Origin: Phascolarctobacterium sp.
Lineage (GTDB): Bacteria > Bacillota > Negativicutes > Acidaminococcales > Acidaminococcaceae
DNA: 41,393 bases
Assembly: GCF_030531065.1 (NCBI RefSeq)
Contig: NZ_JAUNOQ010000018.1
Coordinates: forward strand, 1-41,393
Direction: 5' to 3'
Position numbers and translations under genes: made by a program. Position 1 is the stretch's first letter. Each line of letters begins with the position of its first letter. Positions 8,309-15,802 of this stretch are shown in pieces. The notes beneath the pieces were generated by a model, which did no database searches, was not told the DNA's origin, and saw only the letters and a program-made list of their open reading frames with translations.

Positions 8309-9484
8309 ATGAAAAAATGGAAAAAATTAGCCGGCGCAGCATTGGCTGCTATGGTATTCGCCTCCGTTCTGAGCGGCTGCGGCGGAGATTCTAAGAAAGC
8401 TGCCGACAGCGGCGACACGATTAAGGTTGGCGCATCTTTTGAATTGACCGGCAATGTCGCTAACTATGGTAAATCTATTTTATCCGGCTTAAAAATGGCA
8501 ACCGACGAGGTAAACAAAAACGGCGGCGTGAACGGCAAAAAGCTGACTGTTATTGAAAGCGATAACAAATCCGAGCCTTCCGAATCCGGCAACTCCATTA
8601 CCAAATTGGTAACTCAGGATAAAGTTGTCGCCGTTGTCGGCCCCGCTACCAGCGGCTGCGTAGCTGCCGGCGCTCCTATTACCACCGCTAACAAAATTCC
8701 GCACATCGCTCCGGCTGCAACTGCGCCCGGCATCACTGTAGAAAACGGCAAGGTTAAGGAATTTATGTTCCGCGCCTGCTTCATCGACCCGTTCCAGGGT
8801 CAGGTAATGGCAGTATTTGCCGACCAGACCTTGAAAGTTAAAAACGTAGCTATCTTGTACGATTCCTCCAGCGATTATTCCAAAGGCCTAGCGGAAGTAT
8901 TCCAAAAAACCTTGGAAGGCAAGGGCGGCAAGATCGTAGCTAAAGAAGCGTTCCTGGCCAAGGATATGGATTTCAAATCTTCTTTGACCAAGCTGAAAGC
9001 TTCTAACCCGGAAGCAATTTATGTTCCCGGTTATTATGAAGAGGTTTCCAAGATTATTAAACAAGCCCGCGAAATTGGCATTACCGTGCCGCTGCTGGGC
9101 TGCGACGGTTGGGAAAGCCCCAAGCTGGCGGAAATCGCCGGTAAGGACGCTTTGAAGGGCTGCTATTATGTAAGCGCTTTCTCCGCTCAGGACAAGGATC
9201 CTTCCGTACAAAGCTTCATTAAAGCTTACAAAGAGAAATATCAAAAAGATCCAGATATTTTCGCAATGCAGGGCTATAATGCGGGCTTAGTTCTGGTAGA
9301 CGCGCTGAAACGCGCAGGCACTACCGACGGCGTTAAACTGGCTAAGGCTATTGCCGAGACCAAGGATCTGCCGGTTGCCAGCGGCAAGCTGACCTTCGAC
9401 GCTAACCACAACCCGGTTATGCCGGCTTTGATCATCAGCCTGGAAGGCGGCGTTCCGTCCCTGAAGGAAAAGATCAGCCTGTAA
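8309..9484 (+). CDS. livJ: Branched-chain amino-acid ABC transporter substrate-binding lipoprotein 1
   Basis: A 391-residue periplasmic-binding lipoprotein. The signal peptide ends in the lipobox VLSGC (Cys at about 24), so the mature protein is lipid-anchored. The receptor ligand-binding fold shows DTIKVGASFELTGNVANYG, VVAVVGPATSGC and GYYEEVSKIIKQAREIG. The family binds Leu/Ile/Val or related ligands and delivers them to the LivHMGF permease. The ATG follows AAAGAGGGAGAAACTAAA. A paralog of the same length lies 140 bp downstream. Ligand specificity is inferred from context. Confidence 0.92.
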   Translation: MKKWKKLAGAALAAMVFASVLSGCGGDSKKAADSGDTIKVGASFELTGNVANYGKSILSGLKMATDEVNKNGGVNGKKLTVIESDNKSEPSESGNSITKLVTQDKVVAVVGPATSGCVAAGAPITTANKIPHIAPAATAPGITVENGKVKEFMFRACFIDPFQGQVMAVFADQTLKVKNVAILYDSSSDYSKGLAEVFQKTLEGKGGKIVAKEAFLAKDMDFKSSLTKLKASNPEAIYVPGYYEEVSKIIKQAREIGITVPLLGCDGWESPKLAEIAGKDALKGCYYVSAFSAQDKDPSVQSFIKAYKEKYQKDPDIFAMQGYNAGLVLVDALKRAGTTDGVKLAKAIAETKDLPVASGKLTFDANHNPVMPALIISLEGGVPSLKEKISL

Positions 9485-9562
9485 AAACGGCGTAAACTTT
9501 CTACAATTAAATATTAGTAAATTCAGCGTTCCTTATCCACGGTTTATTTATTAAGTTAGAAA

Positions 9563-9590
9563 GGGCCCGCTTACTTTCAACCGCGGGCCC
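9563..9590 (+). terminator. Attenuating hairpin between the two binding-protein genes
   Basis: A perfect 8-bp stem, GGGCCCGC with GCGGGCCC, followed after 13 nt by a T run. It probably lets the first binding protein be made in excess and thins transcription of the rest. Confidence 0.6.
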
Positions 9591-9624
9591 CGATATATAT
9601 AATTTTTTTGAGGGGGAATAAACC

Positions 9625-10800
9625 ATGAAAAGAGTAACCAAATTATTATCTGTGCTGGCAGCGGGCGCTATCTTTATGGGCGCGTTGACTGGCTGCGGCG
9701 GCTCCAAGGAGTCTGCGGGCGGAGATACCATTAAGATCGGCGGCTTGCTGGAAATGACCGGCGGCAGCGCTTCTTTCGGTATTTCTTCTAAAAACGGCAT
9801 CGACCTGGCACTGAAAAAAATTAATGAGAAAGGCGTGCTGGGCGGCAAAAAGCTTTCCCTGGTTGTAGCAGACGATAAATCCGAAGCATCCGAAGCTACC
9901 AACGGTATGCAAAAGCTGATTTCTCAGGACAAGGTTGTAGCGGTTATCGGCCCCAACCAATCCTCTGCCGTAATTGCGGCCGGCGCTATCAATAACGGCT
10001 CCAAGGTTCCGGCTATTACGCCCATGGGCACCAACCCGGACGTAACCGTCGACCCGAAAACGCAAAAGACCAGAGAATACAGCTTCCGTACCTGCTTTAT
10101 CGACCCGTTCCAGGGCACGGTAATGGCCAACTTTGCTTCTAAAGAATTAAAGGTGCAAAAGGCCGCTATCCTCATCGATAATACCAGCGATTACGCGAAA
10201 GGCCTGGCGCAGTTCTTCAAAGAGAATTTCGTTAAAAACGGCGGCGCTGTAGTTGCCGAAGAAGCTTATCTGCAAAAAGATACCGACTTCAAAGCAACTC
10301 TGACCAAGATTAAAGCAGCCGCTCCCGACTTTATCTATATCCCCGGCTACTATCAGGAGGTTGGCCTGATCGTTAAACAAGCTCGTGAAATGGGCATCAC
10401 CGTTCCTATGGCGGGCGGCGACGGCTGGGACAGCTCCAAGCTTCCGGAAATTGCCGGCAAAGCAGCTTTGGACAACACCTTCTTCTCCAGCCTGTACTCT
10501 CCTGACGACGTATCCGACCTGAACAAAGAGTTTGTTGCTGAATATCAAAAAGCTTACAACGCAAAACCGGACGTATTCGCCGCTTTGGCTTATGATTCCG
10601 CTCTGCTGGTAGCAAAAGCTATCGAAGACGCAAAATCTGCCGAGCCCGCTAAAATCGGCGCCGCTATGGCTAAGGTTTCCGGCTTCAAGGGCGTATCCGG
10701 CGAAGTAACCTTCAACGAACAGCACAACCCGATCAAGAGCGCGGTCATCATCGAGCACAAGGACGGCGTTCAAACCTTCAAAACTAAAGTTAATCCCTGA
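9625..10800 (+). CDS. livJ: Branched-chain amino-acid ABC transporter substrate-binding lipoprotein 2
   Basis: A 391-residue paralog of the preceding protein, identical in length and domain layout. The lipobox is ALTGC (Cys at about 24), followed by DTIKIGGLLEMTGGSASFG, VVAVIGPNQSSAV and GYYQEVGLIVKQAREMG. The pair looks like a tandem duplication, with the binding-pocket regions diverged (for example PATSGC against PNQSSA), so the two may have different ligands feeding one permease. The ATG follows TTGAGGGGGAATAAACC. Confidence 0.92.
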   Translation: MKRVTKLLSVLAAGAIFMGALTGCGGSKESAGGDTIKIGGLLEMTGGSASFGISSKNGIDLALKKINEKGVLGGKKLSLVVADDKSEASEATNGMQKLISQDKVVAVIGPNQSSAVIAAGAINNGSKVPAITPMGTNPDVTVDPKTQKTREYSFRTCFIDPFQGTVMANFASKELKVQKAAILIDNTSDYAKGLAQFFKENFVKNGGAVVAEEAYLQKDTDFKATLTKIKAAAPDFIYIPGYYQEVGLIVKQAREMGITVPMAGGDGWDSSKLPEIAGKAALDNTFFSSLYSPDDVSDLNKEFVAEYQKAYNAKPDVFAALAYDSALLVAKAIEDAKSAEPAKIGAAMAKVSGFKGVSGEVTFNEQHNPIKSAVIIEHKDGVQTFKTKVNP

Positions 10801-10837
10801 TAAGTAACACAGTAGTCTTTACTAAAATCAACTCAAC

Positions 10838-10875
10838 GAGGCTGTTGTTTTGTGTAACAACAGCCTCTTATTTTC
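10838..10875 (+). terminator. Strong hairpin upstream of livH
   Basis: A perfect 12-bp stem, GAGGCTGTTGTT (10838-10849) with AACAACAGCCTC (10856-10867), and a T-rich tail. It should reduce transcription into the permease genes relative to the binding proteins. Confidence 0.75.
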
Positions 10876-10929
10876 AAAATAAGAATTTTATCCGTTTGCA
10901 TTTCGCAAAAATCTTTAGGGAGGTAAATT

Positions 10930-11820
10930 ATGGAGACCTTATTGCATCAGTTTTTCCAGCAGCTGATCAACGGTATATCCTTAGGCAGCATCTACGCGCT
11001 GATAGCTTTAGGCTATACTATGATCTACGGCATCATCAAGCTGATCAACTTCGCTCACGGCGATATCTATATGCTGGGCGCATACTTTGGTTTCTTTGCC
11101 ACGACTCAATTAGGTATGCCCTTCATCCCGGCAATTATTTTTTCCATGGCCTGCGCCGCCGTGGCCGGCATTATTATTGAACGCATTGCTTATCGGCCCA
11201 TGCGCAACGCGCCGCGTATCGCTATTTTGATTACCGCTATCGGCGTGTCCTTCTTCCTGGAATACAGCATGATTTTGCTGGTGTCCCCGCAGCCCCGCAC
11301 GTTCCCGGCTGTGTTCAGCGCTACCGTTTATAATCTGGGGCCTCTGGTTGCCAACAGCCAACAGCTGGTAATCCTGCTGAGCGCTATTATCCTGATGGCG
11401 GTGCTCACTTACATTGTAAATAAAACCAAAGCCGGCAAGGCTATGCGCGCCGTTTCCTTCGACGCCGACGCAGCCAGGCTGATGGGTATCAATATCGACC
11501 GCGTAATTTCCACTACCTTCGCTCTGGGCAGCGCTTTGGCGGCGGCCGGCGGCGTACTGGTAGGCGTTTACTATAACTCCATCGACCCGCTGATGGGTAT
11601 GATGCCCGGCCTGAAAGCCTTTGTTGCTGCGGTTCTTGGCGGTATCGGCATTATTCCGGGCGCTATGATCGGCGGCATCATTCTCGGCGTGGTGGAGGCT
11701 ATGGTCAGCGGTTTCCTTTCTTCCACCTTCCGCGATGCGGCGGCCTTTGGTATTTTGATTTTGATTCTGCTTTATAAGCCCTCCGGCTTATTAGGCAAGA
11801 AGATGCGTGAGAAAGTGTGA
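10930..11820 (+). CDS. livH: Branched-chain amino-acid ABC permease LivH
   Basis: A 296-residue inner-membrane permease with about eight hydrophobic helices. LINGISLGSIYALIALGYTM at the N-terminus and GLKAFVAAVLGGIG near residue 230 (the loop contacting the ATPase) are characteristic of LivH. It pairs with LivM to form the channel. The ATG follows AGGGAGGTAAATT. It ends 10 bp before the livM start. Confidence 0.95.
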   Translation: METLLHQFFQQLINGISLGSIYALIALGYTMIYGIIKLINFAHGDIYMLGAYFGFFATTQLGMPFIPAIIFSMACAAVAGIIIERIAYRPMRNAPRIAILITAIGVSFFLEYSMILLVSPQPRTFPAVFSATVYNLGPLVANSQQLVILLSAIILMAVLTYIVNKTKAGKAMRAVSFDADAARLMGINIDRVISTTFALGSALAAAGGVLVGVYYNSIDPLMGMMPGLKAFVAAVLGGIGIIPGAMIGGIILGVVEAMVSGFLSSTFRDAAAFGILILILLYKPSGLLGKKMREKV

Positions 11821-11830
11821 GGTGCTTGTT

Positions 11831-12790
11831 ATGAATCCGATCAGAAAATTTGATTTAAAAGCCCTTGTCGCTGGCATCGTTGTCTTTGGCGTAATTCAAG
11901 GTCTGATCATGGGCGAAATCATCGGTCCCTTCTGGGAGCTGAACATCATCCTGATCTGCATAAATATTATTTTGGCCGTCAGCCTGAATCTGATCAACGG
12001 TTATACCGGCCAGTTTTCCATCGGCCACGCCGGTTTTATGGCGGTCGGCGCTTACAGCAGCGCTATTATGACCGTTAAGCTGGGCTTCCCCTTTGAGGTT
12101 GGCCTGATCGTGGCTACTATTGCCGCCGGCGTGCTGGGCTTCTTAATCGGTTTGCCGACGCTGCGTCTGGACGGCGACTATCTGGCTATCGCTACCCTGG
12201 GCTTGGGCGAAATCATCCGCATCTGCATTCTCAATATCGATTATGTGGGCGGCGCTTCCGGCTTGATGGGCATTCCCCGTATGACCACCTTTACCTATAC
12301 CTTCTGGATTATGATAGCCATCATTTTCTTCATCAAGAACTTCAAAAATTCCGCGCATGGCCGTTGCTGCCTGGCGATCCGTGAAAACGAAATCGCTGCC
12401 GACACCATGGGCATCAACACTACGAAATATAAAGTAATGGCCTTCACCCTGGGCGCTTCCTTTGCCGGTACGGCGGGCGCGCTGTTCAGCCACTACTTCT
12501 TCCTGGCTCATCCGGCTTCCTTCACCTTCATGCGCTCCTTTGATATCCTGACCATGGTAGTATTGGGCGGCCTGGGCTCCATGACCGGCGCAATCACCGG
12601 CGCGACGCTGCTGACCTTTATTTCCGCTTATCTGTCCGATTATCCCGAATGGCGTATGGTTATCTATTCCGTAACCATGATAGTGCTGATGCTGTACCGT
12701 CCGCAGGGCTTGTTCGGCAGCGAAGAGCTGAGCCGCAAAATGTTTAGATTAGGAGGTAAGAACAATGGCAGAACTGCTGAAGGTAGATAA
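11831..12790 (+). CDS. livM: Branched-chain amino-acid ABC permease LivM
   Basis: A 319-residue inner-membrane permease. Diagnostic stretches are SLNLINGYTGQFSIGHAGFM (about 52-71), LGLGEIIRICILN and MVVLGGLGSMTGA (about 250). The start at 11831 was chosen because GAGGTG lies 7 nt upstream and the frame upstream of it overlaps livH. The 3' end overlaps livG by 26 bp and contains the livG ribosome-binding site, so the two are translationally coupled. Confidence 0.93.
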   Translation: MNPIRKFDLKALVAGIVVFGVIQGLIMGEIIGPFWELNIILICINIILAVSLNLINGYTGQFSIGHAGFMAVGAYSSAIMTVKLGFPFEVGLIVATIAAGVLGFLIGLPTLRLDGDYLAIATLGLGEIIRICILNIDYVGGASGLMGIPRMTTFTYTFWIMIAIIFFIKNFKNSAHGRCCLAIRENEIAADTMGINTTKYKVMAFTLGASFAGTAGALFSHYFFLAHPASFTFMRSFDILTMVVLGGLGSMTGAITGATLLTFISAYLSDYPEWRMVIYSVTMIVLMLYRPQGLFGSEELSRKMFRLGGKNNGRTAEGR

Positions 12791-13538
12791 CGTATCCATG
12801 GTATTCGGCGGTCTGCGCGCCGTTTCCAACTTTTCTATGTACATCAACGAGGGCGAGCTGATCGGGCTTATCGGCCCCAACGGCGCCGGCAAGACGACCG
12901 CCTTCAACATGATCACCGGCGTTTACACTCCCACCGAGGGCGACGTATATTTTAACGGAACCAAGAGCAGCGGCAAAAAATCCTACCAGGTAACGCAGCT
13001 GGGCATGGCGCGTACCTTCCAGAATATCCGCCTGTTTTCCGAGCTGACCGTTATCGATAACGTAAAAATTGCTTATAATATGCACGTTACCTATAATCTG
13101 GCCGACGCGATTATCCGCGATAAAAAATATCTTAACGAAGAAGAATATATTACGCAGAAGGCGTTGGACCTGCTGAAAATTTTCCATCTGGAGGGCGAAG
13201 CCTACGAAATGGCGAAAAACCTGCCCTACGGCAAGCAGCGCCGTCTGGAAATTGCCCGCGCGCTGGCGACCGAGCCCAAGCTTTTGCTGTTGGACGAGCC
13301 CGCCGCAGGCATGAACCCGCAGGAGACGCACGAGCTGATGGAAATGATTCGCTGGATCCGCGAGCATTTTAAACTTTCCATTTTGCTGATTGAACACGAT
13401 ATGAGCTTAGTTATGGGCGTGTGCGAGCGCATTTACGTTTTGGAATACGGCATGAAAATCGCCGAAGGCACGCCGGAAGAAATTAAATCCAATAAGCGCG
13501 TTATCGAAGCATATTTGGGCGAGGAGGTTATCAACTAA
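12765..13538 (+). CDS. livG: Branched-chain amino-acid ABC ATPase LivG
   Basis: A 257-residue ATPase. Walker A GPNGAGKTT is at about residues 37-45 and Walker B LLLLDEPAAG at about 167-176; the signature region is reduced to PYGKQRRLEIARALA, which is normal for LivG. The ATG follows AGGAGGTAAGAACA. It forms a heterodimer with LivF. The stop and the livF start overlap as TAATG. Confidence 0.95.
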   Translation: MAELLKVDNVSMVFGGLRAVSNFSMYINEGELIGLIGPNGAGKTTAFNMITGVYTPTEGDVYFNGTKSSGKKSYQVTQLGMARTFQNIRLFSELTVIDNVKIAYNMHVTYNLADAIIRDKKYLNEEEYITQKALDLLKIFHLEGEAYEMAKNLPYGKQRRLEIARALATEPKLLLLDEPAAGMNPQETHELMEMIRWIREHFKLSILLIEHDMSLVMGVCERIYVLEYGMKIAEGTPEEIKSNKRVIEAYLGEEVIN

Positions 13539-14242
13539 TGTTACGAGTTGAAGATATCAATGTCTATTACGGCGCCATTCACGCCATTAAAGGCATCAGC
13601 CTCGATGTTCCCGACGGCGAGATCGTAGCGCTGATCGGCTCCAACGGCGCGGGCAAATCCACCACCCTGCGCACTATTTCCGGTTTGATGAAGCCCAAGA
13701 GCGGCAAAATTCTTTACGAAGGCAAGGATATTTCCGGCGTAGCGGCGCATAAAATCGTGGGCATGGGCCTGTGCCAGGTTCCCGAAGGCCGTCACGTTTT
13801 CGCCAATATGACCGTTTTGGAAAATCTGGAGCTGGGCGCTTACCTGCGCAACGACAAGGACGGCATCGCCAAGGATATGCAGGATGTTTTTGATAAATTC
13901 CCGCGCCTTTTGGAGCGCAAGGACCAAATCGCCGGTACGCTTTCCGGCGGCGAGCAGCAAATGCTGGCCATGGGCCGCGCTCTGATGAGCCGTCCGAAAT
14001 TATTATTGCTGGACGAACCCTCCATGGGTCTTGCCCCCTTGCTGGTTAAGGAAATTTTTAATATAATAAAAGAAATCAACGCCGGCGGCACTACTATTTT
14101 GCTGGTAGAGCAGAACGCCAATATGGCGTTGTCCATAGCCGATAAGGCATATGTTCTGGAAACCGGCCGTATTACCTTGAGCGGCACCGCCCAGGAGCTG
14201 GCAAGCAGCGAAGCGGTACGCAAGGCATATTTGGGCGGCTGA
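13538..14242 (+). CDS. livF: Branched-chain amino-acid ABC ATPase LivF
   Basis: A 234-residue ATPase. Walker A GSNGAGKSTT is at about residues 35-44, the signature LSGGEQQMLAMGRALM at about 134-149 and Walker B LLLLDEPSMGLAP at about 155-167. It is the second ATPase subunit of the Liv importer. It starts within the livG stop codon (TAATG), indicating coupled translation. Confidence 0.95.
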   Translation: MLRVEDINVYYGAIHAIKGISLDVPDGEIVALIGSNGAGKSTTLRTISGLMKPKSGKILYEGKDISGVAAHKIVGMGLCQVPEGRHVFANMTVLENLELGAYLRNDKDGIAKDMQDVFDKFPRLLERKDQIAGTLSGGEQQMLAMGRALMSRPKLLLLDEPSMGLAPLLVKEIFNIIKEINAGGTTILLVEQNANMALSIADKAYVLETGRITLSGTAQELASSEAVRKAYLGG

Positions 14243-14259
14243 TAAGAGGAGGTCGTTTT

Positions 14260-14919
14260 ATGTTAGTAAAGGACTTTATGACAACCGATGTAATAACCGT
14301 CCGCGAGGACCAGTCCATGCTGGAAGCCCGCGAGCTGCTGCGCAGCAAAAATCTCATTAGCTTGCCCGTTGTCGATGATATTAAACGCATCCGCGGCATC
14401 ATTACCATTGACGATATCGGCAAAGCGTCCCCCAGCGACAGCTCCACGCTGTCCCGCTACGAAGCTAATTATCTGCTGGGACGTTTGAAAGTTAAAGACG
14501 TTATGGGGCGCAACGTGGTGACGGTTGAAGACGAGGACACGATTGAATACGTCGCTTATAAACTGTATAAGAGCAAGGTCAACGCCCTGCCCGTAGTTAA
14601 TAAAGAAGGCAAGCTGTGCGGCATCATCTCCCGCAGCGACTTGTTCCGCTCCTTCGTAGAAATTATGGGCGTGAACCGTTCCTGCACCCGTATTACCGTC
14701 GAAGCTCCCGATAAAGTGGGCGTCGTTGCGGAAATCACTAATATGCTTAAAGAGGACGGCATCAATATCATTTCTTTAGTAACGCTGCAGAACGGCGACG
14801 GCACGGCGCAGATTACAATGCGCTGCGACTTGAACAACAGCGGTATGGATATTATCGAGCAAATCCGCGAAGCTGGCTACGAGGTGTCCGATATCATGAC
14901 CTTGGAAGGCTTGAACTGA
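14260..14919 (+). CDS. CBS-pair and ACT domain protein (AcuB-like)
   Basis: A 219-residue soluble protein. Two CBS motifs (about residues 1-60 and 75-135, starting VKDFMTTDVITVRED and VKDVMGRNVVTVEDED) are followed by an ACT domain (about 145-215, ITVEAPDKVGVVAEITNMLK). CBS pairs bind adenosyl nucleotides and ACT domains bind amino acids, so the protein likely senses both. Its place 17 bp after livF suggests it reports amino-acid or energy status for the Liv system; that is inference. The ATG follows AAGAGGAGGTCGTTTT. Confidence 0.85.
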   Translation: MLVKDFMTTDVITVREDQSMLEARELLRSKNLISLPVVDDIKRIRGIITIDDIGKASPSDSSTLSRYEANYLLGRLKVKDVMGRNVVTVEDEDTIEYVAYKLYKSKVNALPVVNKEGKLCGIISRSDLFRSFVEIMGVNRSCTRITVEAPDKVGVVAEITNMLKEDGINIISLVTLQNGDGTAQITMRCDLNNSGMDIIEQIREAGYEVSDIMTLEGLN

Positions 14920-15131
14920 TGCAGGCAGGCGTTACGGTAAACGTGGGCGACGTGGTGAAAATGAAAAAACCGCATCCCTGCGGCTCTGCGGAATGGGAAA
15001 TCACCCGCACGGGCATGGATATCGGCATGAAATGCTGCGGTTGCGGGCATTATGTGATGCTGCCGCGCGTAAAATTTATCAAGGGCTTGAAGGCGATAGT
15101 TAAAAGCGCCGCGCCTGCGGAAGACAAGTAA
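14919..15131 (+). CDS. DUF951 protein (YyzM-like)
   Basis: A 70-residue protein. GDVVKMKKPHPCGS and the later CCGCGHYVMLPR supply three closely placed cysteines and a histidine, suggesting a small metal-binding fold; this identifies DUF951. Function unknown. The ATG overlaps the upstream stop (TGATG), so it is the last gene of the liv operon. Confidence 0.85.
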   Translation: MQAGVTVNVGDVVKMKKPHPCGSAEWEITRTGMDIGMKCCGCGHYVMLPRVKFIKGLKAIVKSAAPAEDK

Positions 15132-15160
15132 ATATTTTCGTTAAAATTTTATAAACGAAC

Positions 15161-15206
15161 GCGCCGCTTGAAGCCGGGTAGCAGGCTTTGGGCGGCGCGA
15201 TTTTTA
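15161..15206 (+). terminator. Terminator of the liv operon
   Basis: A GCGCCGC (15161-15167) and GCGGCGC (15192-15198) stem with an inner AAGCC/GGCTT pairing, followed by ATTTTTAT. Confidence 0.75.
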
Positions 15207-15301
15207 TCTTAGCGAATTTGTGGTTGATATCTTAAATTACAATAACGAAATAAGCTCCAGCTGCTAATCTGCCGGAGCTTTTAAAGCGAAAGAATGTGTG
15301 C

Positions 15302-15368
15302 TATAATTGTGCTTAAGAGATAGTTGGTGTAGGTTTTCCTACTCCCTGAAAGTAGGGGGTGATGCGCT
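15302..15368 (+). promoter_or_regulatory. Toxin leader of TA copy B, with weakened promoter
   Basis: The -10 TATAAT is kept (15302-15307), but about 16-17 nt upstream there is TTTAAA in place of the TTGCAA/TTGCTT of copies C and A. The leader keeps CCTACTCCCT and AGTAGGGGGTGAT, which pair with each other and occlude the ribosome-binding site. Confidence 0.45.
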
Positions 15369-15446
15369 ATGACGACTTTTTAAGCTTTATCTTTAATGAT
15401 AAACTTCGCGGTCCTAGTAGTAATCATTCTCTCATTTCGCAAATAG
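15369..15446 (+). pseudogene. Holin-like type I toxin, copy B, inactivated by a nonsense codon
   Basis: Aligned with copy C this reads MTTF, stop (TAA at 15381-15383), then ALSLMINFAVLVVIILSFRK and a normal stop. The rest of the hydrophobic peptide is intact and in frame, so the loss is recent and due to changes in codons 3-5. The toxin promoter also looks weaker, while the antitoxin side is perfect. Confidence 0.8.
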
Positions 15447-15449
15447 AAT

Positions 15450-15569
15450 GAGAAAAACCGCCTAGCGGCGAGGCGGTCTTCCATCAAATATACAATATTA
15501 GGGGAGAGCCGACTTACCACAACCGACTATCTCTTTAATTATTATAAGCTTGTAATTAAAAATAGTCAA
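15450..15569 (-). ncRNA. Type I antitoxin RNA, copy B
   Basis: On the minus strand, TTGACT (15569-15564), a 17-nt spacer and TATAAT (15546-15541) predict a start near 15534. The terminator hairpin ACCGCC/GGCGGT lies at 15457-15477, followed by a T-rich end. The antitoxin is preserved although its toxin is broken. Confidence 0.7.
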
Positions 15570-15587
15570 GACGTTAAATGTGCCGTT

Positions 15588-15773
15588 CTATGCTAAAACA
15601 TCGTCCATAAATTTAATCAAACCTGCTTCTGCCTCGTCCCGCAGTTCAAGTTCGTTATGAATTTCGTGACGGTAGCCGCTATAGGCTTTGACGGAAATCT
15701 TGTGCCAGCTGTTGGCCAAAAGATTGGCGACGTGGTGCAGCTCTTCGCTGTAATTGCCGCAGGAGCCCTGTTT
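15588..15773 (-). pseudogene. Remnant of an alpha/beta hydrolase (lysophospholipase / monoacylglycerol lipase type)
   Basis: Only the last ~60 codons of a hydrolase are recognisable, ending FMDDVLA and a stop at 15588. GSCGNYSEELHHVANLL and AYSGYRHEIHNELEL match the C-terminus of serine aminopeptidase S33-type lysophospholipases. The His of YRHEIHNE corresponds to the catalytic histidine. The nucleophile elbow and the rest are absent: the homology runs out before the end of bioWF. It lies between TA copy B and the biotin operon, so a deletion probably removed the rest. Confidence 0.75.
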
Positions 15774-15802
15774 TTTACAAGCGGACGAACGCGCTACGCT
15801 TT

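Noticed and set aside
15361-15450. Alternative 29-codon frame starting MRYDDF in TA copy B
   Set aside because: It is out of frame with the toxin, hydrophilic, and not present in the other copies.
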